Positions 52,016-60,720 are shown, counted from the stretch's first letter. The stretch: 64,000 nt of DNA from an uncultured Eubacterium sp. (GCA_900539325.1 UQCC01000001.1:248001-312000), one strand, 5' to 3'. Notes: a model not told the origin generated them from the letters alone. Program-made: numbers and translations.

Positions 52016-52051
52016 GTGTTTTTTTCAAATAATTTAATTTTATAATTTTGC

Positions 52052-52080
52052 TTGACATTTAGGTGTTTATATGGTAAAGT
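52052..52080 (+). promoter_or_regulatory. Promoter of tRNA-Ser(GCU)
   Basis: TTGACA (52052-52057), 17-base spacer, TAAAGT (52075-52080). The two -35 elements of the divergent tRNA-Ser genes are 36 bases apart. Confidence 0.72.
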
Positions 52081-52130
52081 AATTTCTGCACTTAGGTGCA
52101 ACAACTTGACAGGAAAAAACCAAGTTACAT

Positions 52131-52221
52131 GCAGAAGTACTCAAGCTGGTGACGAGGCGCCCCTGCTAAGGGCGTAGGCCGGGAAACCGACGCGAGAGTT
52201 CGAATCTCTCCTTCTGCGCCA
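52131..52221 (+). tRNA. tRNA-Ser (anticodon GCT)
   Basis: 91 bases with encoded CCA. Acceptor GCAGAAG pairs with CTTCTGC, anticodon stem CGCCC/GGGCG encloses loop CTGCTAA (GCT), and a long variable arm is present. It reads AGC/AGU. The transcript leader of about 45 bases contains two small hairpins. Confidence 0.96.
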
Positions 52222-52227
52222 AGCAAG

Positions 52228-52256
52228 AAAGAAGTCTTATGTTTTAGGACTTCTTT
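52228..52256 (+). terminator. Terminator of tRNA-Ser(GCU)
   Basis: 9-bp stem AAAGAAGTC / GACTTCTTT with an 11-base loop, followed by T-rich sequence. Confidence 0.85.
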
Positions 52257-52345
52257 TTTTATTTTTGTGCTTTTTTGTTTTTTGAGAGATGAGAACTCTA
52301 ATTAATCCATATATAATATGTATAGGTTATTTATTGACTTATATT

Positions 52346-52365
52346 TTTTGTATATCAGTACAAAA
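52346..52365. promoter_or_regulatory. Operator-like inverted repeat upstream of the ABC operon
   Basis: TTTTGTA (52346-52352) and TACAAAA (52359-52365) are perfect 7-bp arms around a 6-base centre, 31 bases upstream of the -35. The rest of 52257-52395 holds nothing I recognise. Confidence 0.45.
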
Positions 52366-52395
52366 TAAAGTTTTAGTTAAGATTTGCAAAACTTA

Positions 52396-52423
52396 TTGAC
52401 ATAAAAGTGTTTTATGCTATTAT
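52396..52423 (+). promoter_or_regulatory. Promoter of the ABC transporter operon
   Basis: TTGACA (52396-52401), 16-base spacer, TATTAT (52418-52423). Confidence 0.75.
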
Positions 52424-52452
52424 TATGGTAGAAATACTAAGTGAGGCAAATT

Positions 52453-53160
52453 ATGGAAAAGGATATACTTATCAGAACAAAAAATTTGTCAAAATATTAT
52501 GCTGTCGGAGATGAAACCATCAAGGCTCTTGATGATGTGAATCTTGAGATTGAGCGAGGGCAAATTGTCGCCATTCTCGGTACATCCGGCTCAGGTAAAT
52601 CAACGCTTTTGAATATGCTTGCGGGACTTGAAAGGCCTACTAAAGGTGAGGTTCAAATCGGCAAATTCAGAATTGATGAATTGAGCGAGGCACAGCTTAC
52701 AAAGTTTAGACAAAGATATACGGGATTTATTTTTCAGGCATATAATCTTTTACCTACATTAACGGCACTTGAAAATGTGGCTTTTCCGCTGTGCTTTAGG
52801 GGTGTTGATAAACAGGTGAGAGAAAAGAAAGCATTTGAGATGCTTAAACTTGTCGGAATAGAAAAACGATATAAGCATAAACCTGCCGAAATGAGTGGCG
52901 GTCAACAGCAGAGAGTCGGCATTGCAAGGGCGCTTGTAACAGATCCAAGCATTATTTTTGCCGATGAACCCACAGGAAACCTTGACAGTCATACTACTCA
53001 AGAGGTTATGGAACTTATCAGAAATATTGTTGATACTCGACATAATACTGTTATTATGGTAACACATGATAAAAGCGTTGCGGAATATGCCGATATTATA
53101 GTTAACATTAGCGATGGAAAGGTCGTTTCAAAAGAATACAAAAGAAATATGGAGAACTGA
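52453..53160 (+). CDS. ABC transporter ATP-binding protein (MacB/LolD type)
   Basis: 235 residues from the ATG preceded by GAGG; a GTG four codons upstream is possible but lies too close to the promoter. Walker A GTSGSGKST is at about 42, the Q-loop follows (FIFQAYNLLPTLTALENV), then signature MSGGQQQR, Walker B IIFADEPTG and the H-loop MVTHD. This is the LolD/MacB/FtsE branch, which works with FtsX-fold permeases rather than classical importers. First of three genes; its stop is 1 base before the next ATG. Confidence 0.95.
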   Translation: MEKDILIRTKNLSKYYAVGDETIKALDDVNLEIERGQIVAILGTSGSGKSTLLNMLAGLERPTKGEVQIGKFRIDELSEAQLTKFRQRYTGFIFQAYNLLPTLTALENVAFPLCFRGVDKQVREKKAFEMLKLVGIEKRYKHKPAEMSGGQQQRVGIARALVTDPSIIFADEPTGNLDSHTTQEVMELIRNIVDTRHNTVIMVTHDKSVAEYADIIVNISDGKVVSKEYKRNMEN

Positions 53161-53161
53161 T

Positions 53162-54877
53162 ATGAAAAAATTAAAAGGTATTTTATCGATTTTTATTGTT
53201 ATGATTATGGCGTTGAGCGTTCAAATTCCTGTTTTTGCAGCCGAACAAATGATTGCTCCAAAAGTTACATTTTCTAATTTTTCTGTTGATAAAACAACAA
53301 TTAAACCGGGTGATATTTTTACTTTTACTGTTACAGCCTCAAGTACAAGAGGTCAATATATTGACGATGCATCATTCAAATTTTCCGGCGGCGATGCATT
53401 CTCTGTATATAAAGGCTCCGATACAGAATATGTTTCGTCATTCGGTTCATCTGTTACAGTAAGCAAAACATTTATTTGTAACAATGAAACAACTGCCGGC
53501 TCACATCCTATTTCGGTATCCTGCAATTTTTCATATTCGGGTCATGAAGTAAACGGAGACGGTTCGGCGGAAGCAAACTATAGCGTTATGACATCATCAG
53601 GCTCAACAACAACCGGTAATACGCCTGTTCTTGTTATGTCATATGAAAAATTTGCCGAAGATATTAAAGCAGGCGATAAGTTTAATTTTGATTTCTATAT
53701 TACAAACAAAAGTACAGCTTATGATGTAAGAAATGTTAATGTAAAAATAAACGGCGGCGATGCCTTTACTGTTGTTAACAGCGGCGATACTATTTACAAA
53801 AACGGTATAGCTAAAAATCAGACAGCAGAATTTTCTAAAAAACTTATTTGCAATAAATCTGTATCATCGGGCTATCATCCTATTTCGTTGTCCGTTACAT
53901 ATGAATATGTAAAAGCAGGGGCAACAGAGCAGGGTACAGCTGAAGCAACATTTACTGTAAAAACCGCTGCAAAGAAGCATGATTCCTCTGTTTCTCTTAC
54001 TCCGAGATTGGTCGTAGGAAGCTTCAATTATGGCAACAAGTCTATCCGAGGCGGTAAAAAGTTTACTCTCAACTTTACTATTAAAAACAATTCAAAGAGA
54101 ATTAAGGCAAAGAATGTAATTATCAAACTTTCAGGCGGTGATGTTTTTGTTGTTGCTGACGGAACCGATACAATTTCTGTTAATAACATTAATCCAAATT
54201 CAACAGTTACCGTTTCAAAGAAGTTTAATTGCCTTAACACTGCACAATCAGGCGTTCATCCAATCACTGCATCTATTTCATATGAATATATTGAAGGCGG
54301 TCAAAAACAATCGGGAACTGATGATTTGACAATGAGTGTTCCTGTTGTTCAACCTGACAAGGTTATGTTCACAAGCATTGACCTTGCCGACAAAACAATC
54401 AATACGGGTGATGAAACCGACTGTGCGTTCAGCATTGTAAATACAGGTAAAACCGTGCTTAACAACGGCAGTATCAAAGTTGTTGACGAATCCGGTACAG
54501 AACTTAATTCATCTTATATTGGTACAATTGAAGCCGGTGCACAGTATTCGAGCAATTATAATTTGCCGATTACAATGAATGAACCCGGTGATTATAAGCT
54601 CACTTTGGTGTTTGAATATGAAAATGATAATGCCGATAAGAAAAGAATTAAGCAAACCTTTAAAGTTCATGTAGAAGATTATACCGATCCGTTCCCAACA
54701 GACCCGGCTGATACACCTGACGACAAAGGCGATGATGATTCCTCAAGCAGTAAAACAAAGGTGATTATCGGTGTTGTTGCAGGTGTTGTCGGTGCAGCCG
54801 TTATTGTAACAATTATTGTTAAGAAAAAGAAAAAGCACAACAAGAAAGGTAAGGTAGATTTTAATGAAGAAATCTGA
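53162..54877 (+). CDS. Secreted, C-terminally anchored protein with three tandem beta repeats (ABC system partner)
   Basis: 571 residues. Signal peptide (MKKLKG..., cleavage near VFA-AEQ). Three tandem repeats of about 120 residues follow (about 32-160, 172-292, 300-415). Each has a GGDxFxV strand, a threonine-rich strand ending in a cysteine-containing (I/N)C-N or C-L segment, and HPI(S/T)xSxxYEY. A related fourth module lacking the cysteine is at about 420-520. Next come an Asp/Ser linker, one C-terminal helix (about 534-553) and a Lys-rich cytoplasmic tail. The layout recalls CARDB/COG1361-type beta sandwiches. Between an ATPase and a permease gene, it is probably the external partner of the transporter. 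Function unknown. Confidence 0.85.
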   Translation: MKKLKGILSIFIVMIMALSVQIPVFAAEQMIAPKVTFSNFSVDKTTIKPGDIFTFTVTASSTRGQYIDDASFKFSGGDAFSVYKGSDTEYVSSFGSSVTVSKTFICNNETTAGSHPISVSCNFSYSGHEVNGDGSAEANYSVMTSSGSTTTGNTPVLVMSYEKFAEDIKAGDKFNFDFYITNKSTAYDVRNVNVKINGGDAFTVVNSGDTIYKNGIAKNQTAEFSKKLICNKSVSSGYHPISLSVTYEYVKAGATEQGTAEATFTVKTAAKKHDSSVSLTPRLVVGSFNYGNKSIRGGKKFTLNFTIKNNSKRIKAKNVIIKLSGGDVFVVADGTDTISVNNINPNSTVTVSKKFNCLNTAQSGVHPITASISYEYIEGGQKQSGTDDLTMSVPVVQPDKVMFTSIDLADKTINTGDETDCAFSIVNTGKTVLNNGSIKVVDESGTELNSSYIGTIEAGAQYSSNYNLPITMNEPGDYKLTLVFEYENDNADKKRIKQTFKVHVEDYTDPFPTDPADTPDDKGDDDSSSSKTKVIIGVVAGVVGAAVIVTIIVKKKKKHNKKGKVDFNEEI

Positions 54878-56210
54878 TCTTATTGCAATTGCTTGGCAGA
54901 ACCTTAAAAACAGAAAGACAAGAACTATCCTTACAATTTGCGGTGTTGTTGTCGGTGCTTGTGCTATTATTATTATGCTTTCAATCGGTCTTGGTATCGA
55001 CAAAATGATTACAGATCAATACAAGAGTGATTCTAAACTTACAAAAATTTCCGTGTATTCATCGGATGACGAAAACGGGAAACCGCTTCCGTTTGATGAT
55101 TCGGCTGTTAAATATTTTGAGAAAATAGACGGCGTAAAAACTGTTGTTCCGATGTTTATGGTTGACAGTAATGCTTCAATTTCCTGTGGCAAATACAGAT
55201 ATACCGGAACTATTTACGGCATTGACCTTTCTCAAATGGAAGCACTCGGTTATAAACTCAAAAGCGGTGACTTTTCAGGTGTTAATAATCCTAACTGTGC
55301 TTTCTTTGGTAAGGATTCCGTAACAAATTTTCAGGACGCACAGGGAAATCAGGTAAACTATTCTTACGATAAAAACTATGAGGTTACCTCTTGTGATATT
55401 AATGCTATGGAAGATTCATTCCTTATTTCATCTAAGTCGGGTGACGACGGATCCGGCACGGATTCAACTGCAAAGTATGGCAATAAGCAAAAACTTGAAG
55501 TTTCAGGCGTTCTAAAACCGAGTTCATCATCGGATTATGATTCACAATATTCTGTATTTATTAATATGGACTTGGCAAAAAGACTTTTTGAAGAAAGTCA
55601 AATGATGTCTTCTTCGGCAAGAAAAGACAAGTTGACATACAGCAGTATTTCTGTATATGTTGATGATTCAAGTAAGGTTAAGGATGTAAAAACAACCCTC
55701 CAAAATGCAGGATATTCGTGCTCAACTGATGACGAGGCTCTCGAAAGCTCAAAAAAGGTTATGAAAGTTGTTCAGCTTGTTTTGGGTGCAATCGGTGCGG
55801 TTTCAATGTTCGTTGCATCATTTGGTATCAGCAACACAATGGTTATGTCTGTTTTTGAACGCCAAAAGGAAATCGGTATTCTCAAAGTTATCGGTTGCGA
55901 AATTAAGGATATTAAAGCTATGTTTCTTTATGAAGCTGCCATTATCGGCGGCATCGGCGGTGCAATTGCAGTTGTAATCAGCTATATCGTTTCAATATCG
56001 GCAAATCTAATAGGACGAGCGGTTATGAATCATATGGGCGGAGGTTCATTCTTAGGAATGGGTGCGGATGTAAAGGTTACTTTGTCATATATTCCGCCAT
56101 GGCTTGCAGTTTGCGGTGTTGTAATTTCAGCGGGAATCGGTATTCTTGCAGGTCTTTCACCGGCTAAAAAATCTGTTAAGGTTAGTGCCTTGACTGCAAT
56201 TCAAAACTAA
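54864..56210 (+). CDS. ABC transporter permease (FtsX/MacB fold)
   Basis: 448 residues. Helix 1 at about 22-45 is followed by a MacB periplasmic core-like domain (about 48-290). Three C-terminal helices (about 300-322, 350-378, 410-432) form the FtsX domain, with ERQKEIGILKVIGC as the cytoplasmic coupling segment and SPAKKSVKVSALTAIQN as the typical end. Such permeases do not carry substrate through the membrane but drive an outer partner or extract envelope substrates. It overlaps the repeat-protein gene by 14 bases. Confidence 0.93.
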   Translation: MKKSDLIAIAWQNLKNRKTRTILTICGVVVGACAIIIMLSIGLGIDKMITDQYKSDSKLTKISVYSSDDENGKPLPFDDSAVKYFEKIDGVKTVVPMFMVDSNASISCGKYRYTGTIYGIDLSQMEALGYKLKSGDFSGVNNPNCAFFGKDSVTNFQDAQGNQVNYSYDKNYEVTSCDINAMEDSFLISSKSGDDGSGTDSTAKYGNKQKLEVSGVLKPSSSSDYDSQYSVFINMDLAKRLFEESQMMSSSARKDKLTYSSISVYVDDSSKVKDVKTTLQNAGYSCSTDDEALESSKKVMKVVQLVLGAIGAVSMFVASFGISNTMVMSVFERQKEIGILKVIGCEIKDIKAMFLYEAAIIGGIGGAIAVVISYIVSISANLIGRAVMNHMGGGSFLGMGADVKVTLSYIPPWLAVCGVVISAGIGILAGLSPAKKSVKVSALTAIQN

Positions 56211-56221
56211 ATATTAACAAG

Positions 56222-56249
56222 AAAAAGTCCACCGTTTGGTGGACTTTTT
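56222..56249. terminator. Bidirectional terminator after the ABC operon
   Basis: 12-bp stem AAAAAGTCCACC / GGTGGACTTTTT with loop GTTT. It also serves the convergent zinc-ribbon gene. Confidence 0.92.
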
Positions 56250-56266
56250 TTGATGTGTATAATGAA

Positions 56267-56542
56267 TTATGCTTCTGCCTTTTTAGCAAAGCATTCACTG
56301 CAATAAACCGGTCTGCCGTCAGTTGGCTTAAACGGTACTTTACAGCTTTTTCCGCATTCTGCACAAGTTGCATCGTGCATTTCTCTCGGACCCTTAGCCG
56401 CATGCTTTCTTGCGTCACGGCAAGCTTTACAACGCTGCGGTTCGTTTACAAAGCCTTTTTCTGCATAAAATTCCTGCTCGCCGGCTGTAAAAACAAACTC
56501 GTTGTGACAATCCTTGCAAACTAATGTTTTATCTTCGTACAT
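56267..56542 (-). CDS. Zinc-ribbon protein
   Basis: 91 residues from the ATG giving MYEDKTLVC (AGGAAG upstream). Four CxxC pairs are seen: CKDC, CKAC, CAEC and CSEC, which form two probable zinc ribbons. The middle has the EFVFTAGEQEFYAEKGF segment typical of a family of small zinc-ribbon proteins in Clostridia. They may bind nucleic acid or protein; the role is unknown. It lies 41 bases downstream of the sigma-factor gene and is probably co-transcribed with it. Confidence 0.85.
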   Translation of the reverse strand: MYEDKTLVCKDCHNEFVFTAGEQEFYAEKGFVNEPQRCKACRDARKHAAKGPREMHDATCAECGKSCKVPFKPTDGRPVYCSECFAKKAEA

Positions 56543-56583
56543 GTTTCTTCCTACCTCTCTATAGATTTGCCTGGGATAATTAT

Positions 56584-57147
56584 TCAAAAAGCAACTCCCT
56601 CGAGTTTCTTACGAATACGTTGTATGGCATTGTCGATAGCTTTGGTATTTTTTTCAAGTTTATCGGCAATTTCGCTGTATGAACATCCAACAATGTAAAG
56701 CCTTAAAACCTCATTTTCAAAGCTTGAAAGTTCTTCATAAAGCACCTGACTGAGATTTGACACACTTTCTTTTACAAGATATTCATCCTCCGCACTGAGA
56801 TGCACAACATCATTAAAATAATCATCTTCAATGGATACAAGGCTTGATTGCGGAATATCTTTAAGTCGAGATACTTTTCTCAAAGCCGATTGTATTGAGT
56901 TGTTAATGCAATGCCCTGCATATGTGCTAAACGATGCGCCTTTTTCTTCTCTGTAAGAGTTAATTGCCGCCAACAAACCTATCATACCTTCTTGAATCAG
57001 ATCATCCTTTTCAAGAGGCGAGTTGATGTATTTCATAGCAATAGCTTCAACCGTAGGCTTGTATCGGTTAATCAACTCGGTAATAGCATTTTCGTTTTTG
57101 CGTAAAGTGAGAAGGTCATTGTCCGATTTTATATTTTTATCAGCCAT
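56584..57147 (-). CDS. Sigma-70 family RNA polymerase sigma factor, SigH-like
   Basis: 187 residues. Region 2 contains DDLIQEGMIGLLAAINSY and FSTYAGHCINNSIQSALRK (-10 recognition and core binding) at about 48-100. A short region 3 linker follows, then region 4 with GCSYSEIADKLEKNTKAIDNA as a helix-turn-helix at about 150-175. It has no region 1 and resembles Spo0H/SigH but is about 30 residues shorter. No anti-sigma gene is adjacent. It has its own strong promoter. Confidence 0.88.
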   Translation of the reverse strand: MADKNIKSDNDLLTLRKNENAITELINRYKPTVEAIAMKYINSPLEKDDLIQEGMIGLLAAINSYREEKGASFSTYAGHCINNSIQSALRKVSRLKDIPQSSLVSIEDDYFNDVVHLSAEDEYLVKESVSNLSQVLYEELSSFENEVLRLYIVGCSYSEIADKLEKNTKAIDNAIQRIRKKLEGVAF

Positions 57148-57189
57148 TTTACCTCCATAATCACTTCAAATTAACATCTCTTTAATATT

Positions 57190-57218
57190 ATAATAAACTA
57201 TTGATTGTCAACTGTCAA
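57190..57218 (-). promoter_or_regulatory. Promoter of the sigma factor gene
   Basis: On the minus strand TTGACA (57213-57218), 17-base spacer, TATTAT (57190-57195). A second TTGACA copy lies 7 bases downstream, inside the spacer. Confidence 0.7.
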
Positions 57219-57277
57219 CAAAAATTGTTTGTTTTATACAAAAAACATATAAATTTAACAATTATTTCGTTAAGTAT

Positions 57278-58372
57278 TTATACATTGAATCTAAAGAGGA
57301 CTATGTCACCGTCGTTCATAACATAATCTTTGCCTTCGCTTCTTACAAGTCCTTTTTCCTTTGCAACGGTCATTGAACCGCAAGCCATAAGGTCGTCAAA
57401 CGACACAACTTCTGCTCTGATGAAGCCACGCTCAAAATCGGTATGAATTTTGCCGGCTGCCTGTGGGGCTTTTGTTCCTTTTTTGATTGTCCAAGCTCTA
57501 ACTTCCGGCTTACCTGCCGTTAAATAACTGATAAGACCTAAAAGGGAATAACTTTTTTTAATCAAACGGTCAAGACCGGATTTCTCAAGTCCCATATCTT
57601 CAAGGAACATTTCCTTTTCGTCAGCGTCAAGCTCTGCAATTTGTGCTTCCATTTCAGCACAAATCGGGAATGTTTCAGCACCTTCTTGTGCCGCAATTTC
57701 CTTAACAATGTTGTAGAATTTGTTGTTGTCGATTCCGTCAACAAAATCATTTTCGCCCATATTGCAGGCGTAAATTACAGGCTTGATTGTAAGAAGCGCA
57801 ACATCTTTGAGATATTCCTTTTCTTCGTCTGAAATTTCGCATGCTCTTGCTGTTTTGCCTTGTTCCATCTCTTTTACAAGTCTTTCAAGAAAATCAACTT
57901 CATTTGTAAGAGTTTTATCGCCCTTCATTGCCTTTCTTCTGTTGTCAAGTCGTCTTGAAAGAATGTCAAGGTCCGAAAGAATAAGTTCAAGGTTAATTGT
58001 TTCAATATCTCTTGCCGGGTCTATACTACCGTCAACATGGGTAATATCGTCATTTTCAAAGCATCTTACAACATGAATAATTGCGTCAACTTCTCTGATG
58101 TGAGAAAGAAACTTGTTGCCGAGACCTTCACCTTGGCTTGCACCTTTTACAAGACCTGCAATGTCAACAAATTCAATTGTTGCAGGTGTAAACTTATCCG
58201 GATGATACATTTCGGCAAGCTTATCGAGTCTTTCGTCAGGTACACTTACCATACCTACATTTGGCTCAATTGTGCAGAAAGGGTAGTTTGCGCTTTGTGC
58301 ACCTGCGTTTGTAATTGCGTTAAAAAGAGTACTTTTTCCTACATTAGGTAATCCAACCATTCCTAATTTCAT
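57278..58372 (-). CDS. ychF: YchF/Obg-family ATPase
   Basis: 364 residues, standard length. G1 GLPNVGKST at about 7-15, G3 DIAGLVKGASQGEGLG, a G4-like NMGEN in place of NKxD (the reason YchF prefers ATP), and a C-terminal TGS domain with RAWTIKKGTKAPQAAGKIH. It is a universally conserved ribosome-associated ATPase linked to stress responses. AAAGGAG precedes the ATG. Upstream gene order here gives no further clue. Confidence 0.97.
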   Translation of the reverse strand: MKLGMVGLPNVGKSTLFNAITNAGAQSANYPFCTIEPNVGMVSVPDERLDKLAEMYHPDKFTPATIEFVDIAGLVKGASQGEGLGNKFLSHIREVDAIIHVVRCFENDDITHVDGSIDPARDIETINLELILSDLDILSRRLDNRRKAMKGDKTLTNEVDFLERLVKEMEQGKTARACEISDEEKEYLKDVALLTIKPVIYACNMGENDFVDGIDNNKFYNIVKEIAAQEGAETFPICAEMEAQIAELDADEKEMFLEDMGLEKSGLDRLIKKSYSLLGLISYLTAGKPEVRAWTIKKGTKAPQAAGKIHTDFERGFIRAEVVSFDDLMACGSMTVAKEKGLVRSEGKDYVMNDGDIVLFRFNV

Positions 58373-58408
58373 ATATATAAACTCCTTTATGTAAATTTAT
58401 TCTGCATT

Positions 58409-58437
58409 ATTATATAACATTATAAATATTTTTACAA
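58409..58437 (-). promoter_or_regulatory. ychF promoter
   Basis: On the minus strand TTGTAA (58432-58437), 17-base spacer, TATAAT (58409-58414). Confidence 0.65.
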
Positions 58438-58450
58438 GAGTAAATATATC

Positions 58451-58479
58451 TTGACATTAGGCTTTATATGGAATAAAAT
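58451..58479 (+). promoter_or_regulatory. Promoter of the ilvB-ilvN-leuC-leuD operon
   Basis: TTGACA (58451-58456), 17-base spacer, TAAAAT (58474-58479). The remaining leader is about 45 bases, too short for a T-box or a peptide attenuator. Confidence 0.75.
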
Positions 58480-58531
58480 ATTAACTAATATTTTTTTAAA
58501 TAAATACTTACTATTATGAGGGAGGGGCATT

Positions 58532-60196
58532 ATGGAACTTAACGGCTCACAAATCGTACTTGAAGTTCTTAAAGAACAGGGCGTAGACACCATCTTCGGT
58601 TATCCGGGCGGTACTATCCTTAACATTTTTGATGAACTCTATAAGTACGGCGATACTTTTAATCATATATTAACTGCTCATGAGCAAGCTGCCGCACACG
58701 CTGCCGACGGCTATGCAAGAGCAACGGGTAAGGTCGGTGTCTGCTTTGCTACATCCGGTCCGGGTTGTACAAATCTTGTTACAGGCATTGCAACTGCATA
58801 TATGGACAGCGTGCCTATCGTTGCAATTACATGCAACTATGCTACATCCGGTCTTGGCAGAGATTCATTCCAAGAGGTTGATATTTGCGGCATCACCATG
58901 CCGATTACAAAACATAATTTCCAAGTAGAAAAGGTAGAGGATTTGGCGGATATTATTCGCCGTGCATTCAAAATTGCACAGACAGGTCGTAAAGGTCCTG
59001 TGTTGATTGATATTCCAAAGGATATTACTGCGGCTTCCTGCGAATATATAAAACAGGATAAAGTTATTCCTGAAAAGGCAAAAACACCAAAGGAATCTTG
59101 CTTTAACAGAGCGGTTGAACTTCTTAACAACGCAAAAAAGCCTGTTATTTACTGTGGCGGCGGTTCTATTTCTTCTAATGTCGGTCAAGACCTTATCAAA
59201 TTTGCCGAAAAAATCGATTGTCCTGTTGTATCATCTCTTATGGGACTCGGTGCATTTCCGTACAATCATCCGCTTCACCTTGGTTTGATTGGTATGCACG
59301 GTCATTTTGAGTGTAATAAGGCTGCTCATGATTGTGATGTGCTTATTGTTTGCGGAGCAAGATTCAGCGACCGTGTTGCCGGTAACAGAGCTAAGTTTGC
59401 ACCAAATGCAGAGATTTTACATATTGATATTGACGCTGCCGAAATGGACAAGAATATTGTTTCAAATTATCATCTCCGTGGTGATCTTGCAGAAATTATT
59501 CCTATGCTTACCGAAGCTGTCAACAAGCAAGACCACAGTGCGTGGAGAGCGGAAATTAAGAGCTTTTCAAGACCTTTTAAGCAACTTCAAATCGGTGATT
59601 ATGTAAATCCGCAGACTTTGATTGAAAAAATTGATGCAAAAACAGCTGATGATACAATTGTTGTAACAGATGTCGGTCAGCATCAACTTTGGGCTGCACA
59701 ATTTTATAAATATTTGATGCCTCGCACACTTCTTTCATCAGGTGGTTTGGGCACAATGGGTTATTCAATGGGTGCCGCAATCGGCGGTCAAGTCGGTTGT
59801 CCGGACAAAACAGTTGTTATGTTTGCCGGTGACGGCGGTTTCCATATGAACTTGTCAGAACTTTGCACTATGAGGTCATACAATATACCTGTTAAGATGT
59901 TCATTATGAACAATACAGTTTTGGGTATGGTTCGTCAGTGGCAAAAACTTTTCTATGGAAATAGATTTTCCGATACAGACCCTAACAGAGCAACCGATTT
60001 TGTCAAAGTTGCAGAGGCGTTTGGTGTTAAGGGACTTCGTATTAACACAAATGATGAAATAGACAGCGTTCTTGATGAGGCTTTCTCATACAACGGACCT
60101 GTGCTTGTTGATTGCAGAATCAGCAAAGATTCAAATGTACTTCCTATGATTCCTCCGGGAGGAGCTCATACGGATATTATTGAAGAATTTAATTAA
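58532..60196 (+). CDS. ilvB: Acetolactate synthase large subunit
   Basis: 554 residues. ThDP enzyme with the activating Glu in TAHEQAAAHAADGYARA at about 49, an FAD-binding middle domain (about 190-340), and the ThDP/Mg motif AGDGGFHMNLSEL at about 430. It joins two pyruvates, or pyruvate and 2-oxobutyrate, in branched-chain amino-acid synthesis. GGGAGGGG precedes the ATG. The regulatory subunit follows 14 bases later, so this is the anabolic and not the butanediol-type enzyme. Confidence 0.97.
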   Translation: MELNGSQIVLEVLKEQGVDTIFGYPGGTILNIFDELYKYGDTFNHILTAHEQAAAHAADGYARATGKVGVCFATSGPGCTNLVTGIATAYMDSVPIVAITCNYATSGLGRDSFQEVDICGITMPITKHNFQVEKVEDLADIIRRAFKIAQTGRKGPVLIDIPKDITAASCEYIKQDKVIPEKAKTPKESCFNRAVELLNNAKKPVIYCGGGSISSNVGQDLIKFAEKIDCPVVSSLMGLGAFPYNHPLHLGLIGMHGHFECNKAAHDCDVLIVCGARFSDRVAGNRAKFAPNAEILHIDIDAAEMDKNIVSNYHLRGDLAEIIPMLTEAVNKQDHSAWRAEIKSFSRPFKQLQIGDYVNPQTLIEKIDAKTADDTIVVTDVGQHQLWAAQFYKYLMPRTLLSSGGLGTMGYSMGAAIGGQVGCPDKTVVMFAGDGGFHMNLSELCTMRSYNIPVKMFIMNNTVLGMVRQWQKLFYGNRFSDTDPNRATDFVKVAEAFGVKGLRINTNDEIDSVLDEAFSYNGPVLVDCRISKDSNVLPMIPPGGAHTDIIEEFN

Positions 60197-60210
60197 GGAG
60201 GACTTCGGCT

Positions 60211-60720
60211 GTGAAAGAAAAGTTGATTTTATCGGTTCTTGTAGATAACGAAAGCGGTGTTCTTCAAAGAGTTGCAAGCCTTTTTTCAAGACGAGCTTAC
60301 AACATTTCTTCTCTTACCGTTAGTGAAACAGAGGACGAGAAGTTCTCTCGTATGACTATCGAAACTTATACAGAACCTGAAAACTTCAGACAGATTAAGC
60401 GTCAGCTTATGAAACTTGAAATTGTTGAAAAGGTATCGGAACTTACCGCTGAAAATTCTGTATCTTCAGAACTTCTTTTGGTAAAGGTTTATGCAAAGGG
60501 TATTGAACAAAAAAATGCTCTTTTGGAACTTAACGCAACCTACGGTTCAAGAGCTCGTGATATTTCACCTGAAACTATTACTCTTGAATATACAGGTCAG
60601 GGCGAAACTATTGACAGATTCATTAAAGAACTTGAAGAAAAATTTGGTATTGTTGAGCTTGCTCGAACAGGTGTTACCTCACTTCAAAGAGGTGCAGGCT
60701 CATTTACCGAAGATATATGA
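60211..60720 (+). CDS. ilvN: Acetolactate synthase small (regulatory) subunit
   Basis: 169 residues from a GTG start, with AAGGAGG upstream. N-terminal ACT domain: LSVLVDNESGVLQRVASLFSRRAYNI at about 6-31 holds the valine-binding loop. A C-terminal ALS_ss_C domain (about 85-160) follows. It activates IlvB and gives valine feedback. leuC starts 12 bases later. Confidence 0.96.
   Translation: MKEKLILSVLVDNESGVLQRVASLFSRRAYNISSLTVSETEDEKFSRMTIETYTEPENFRQIKRQLMKLEIVEKVSELTAENSVSSELLLVKVYAKGIEQKNALLELNATYGSRARDISPETITLEYTGQGETIDRFIKELEEKFGIVELARTGVTSLQRGAGSFTEDI

Noticed and set aside
58373..58531. T-box or leader-peptide attenuator before ilvB
   Set aside because: Only about 45 bases lie between the promoter and the ATG, with no T-box sequence, terminator or leucine-rich short frame.
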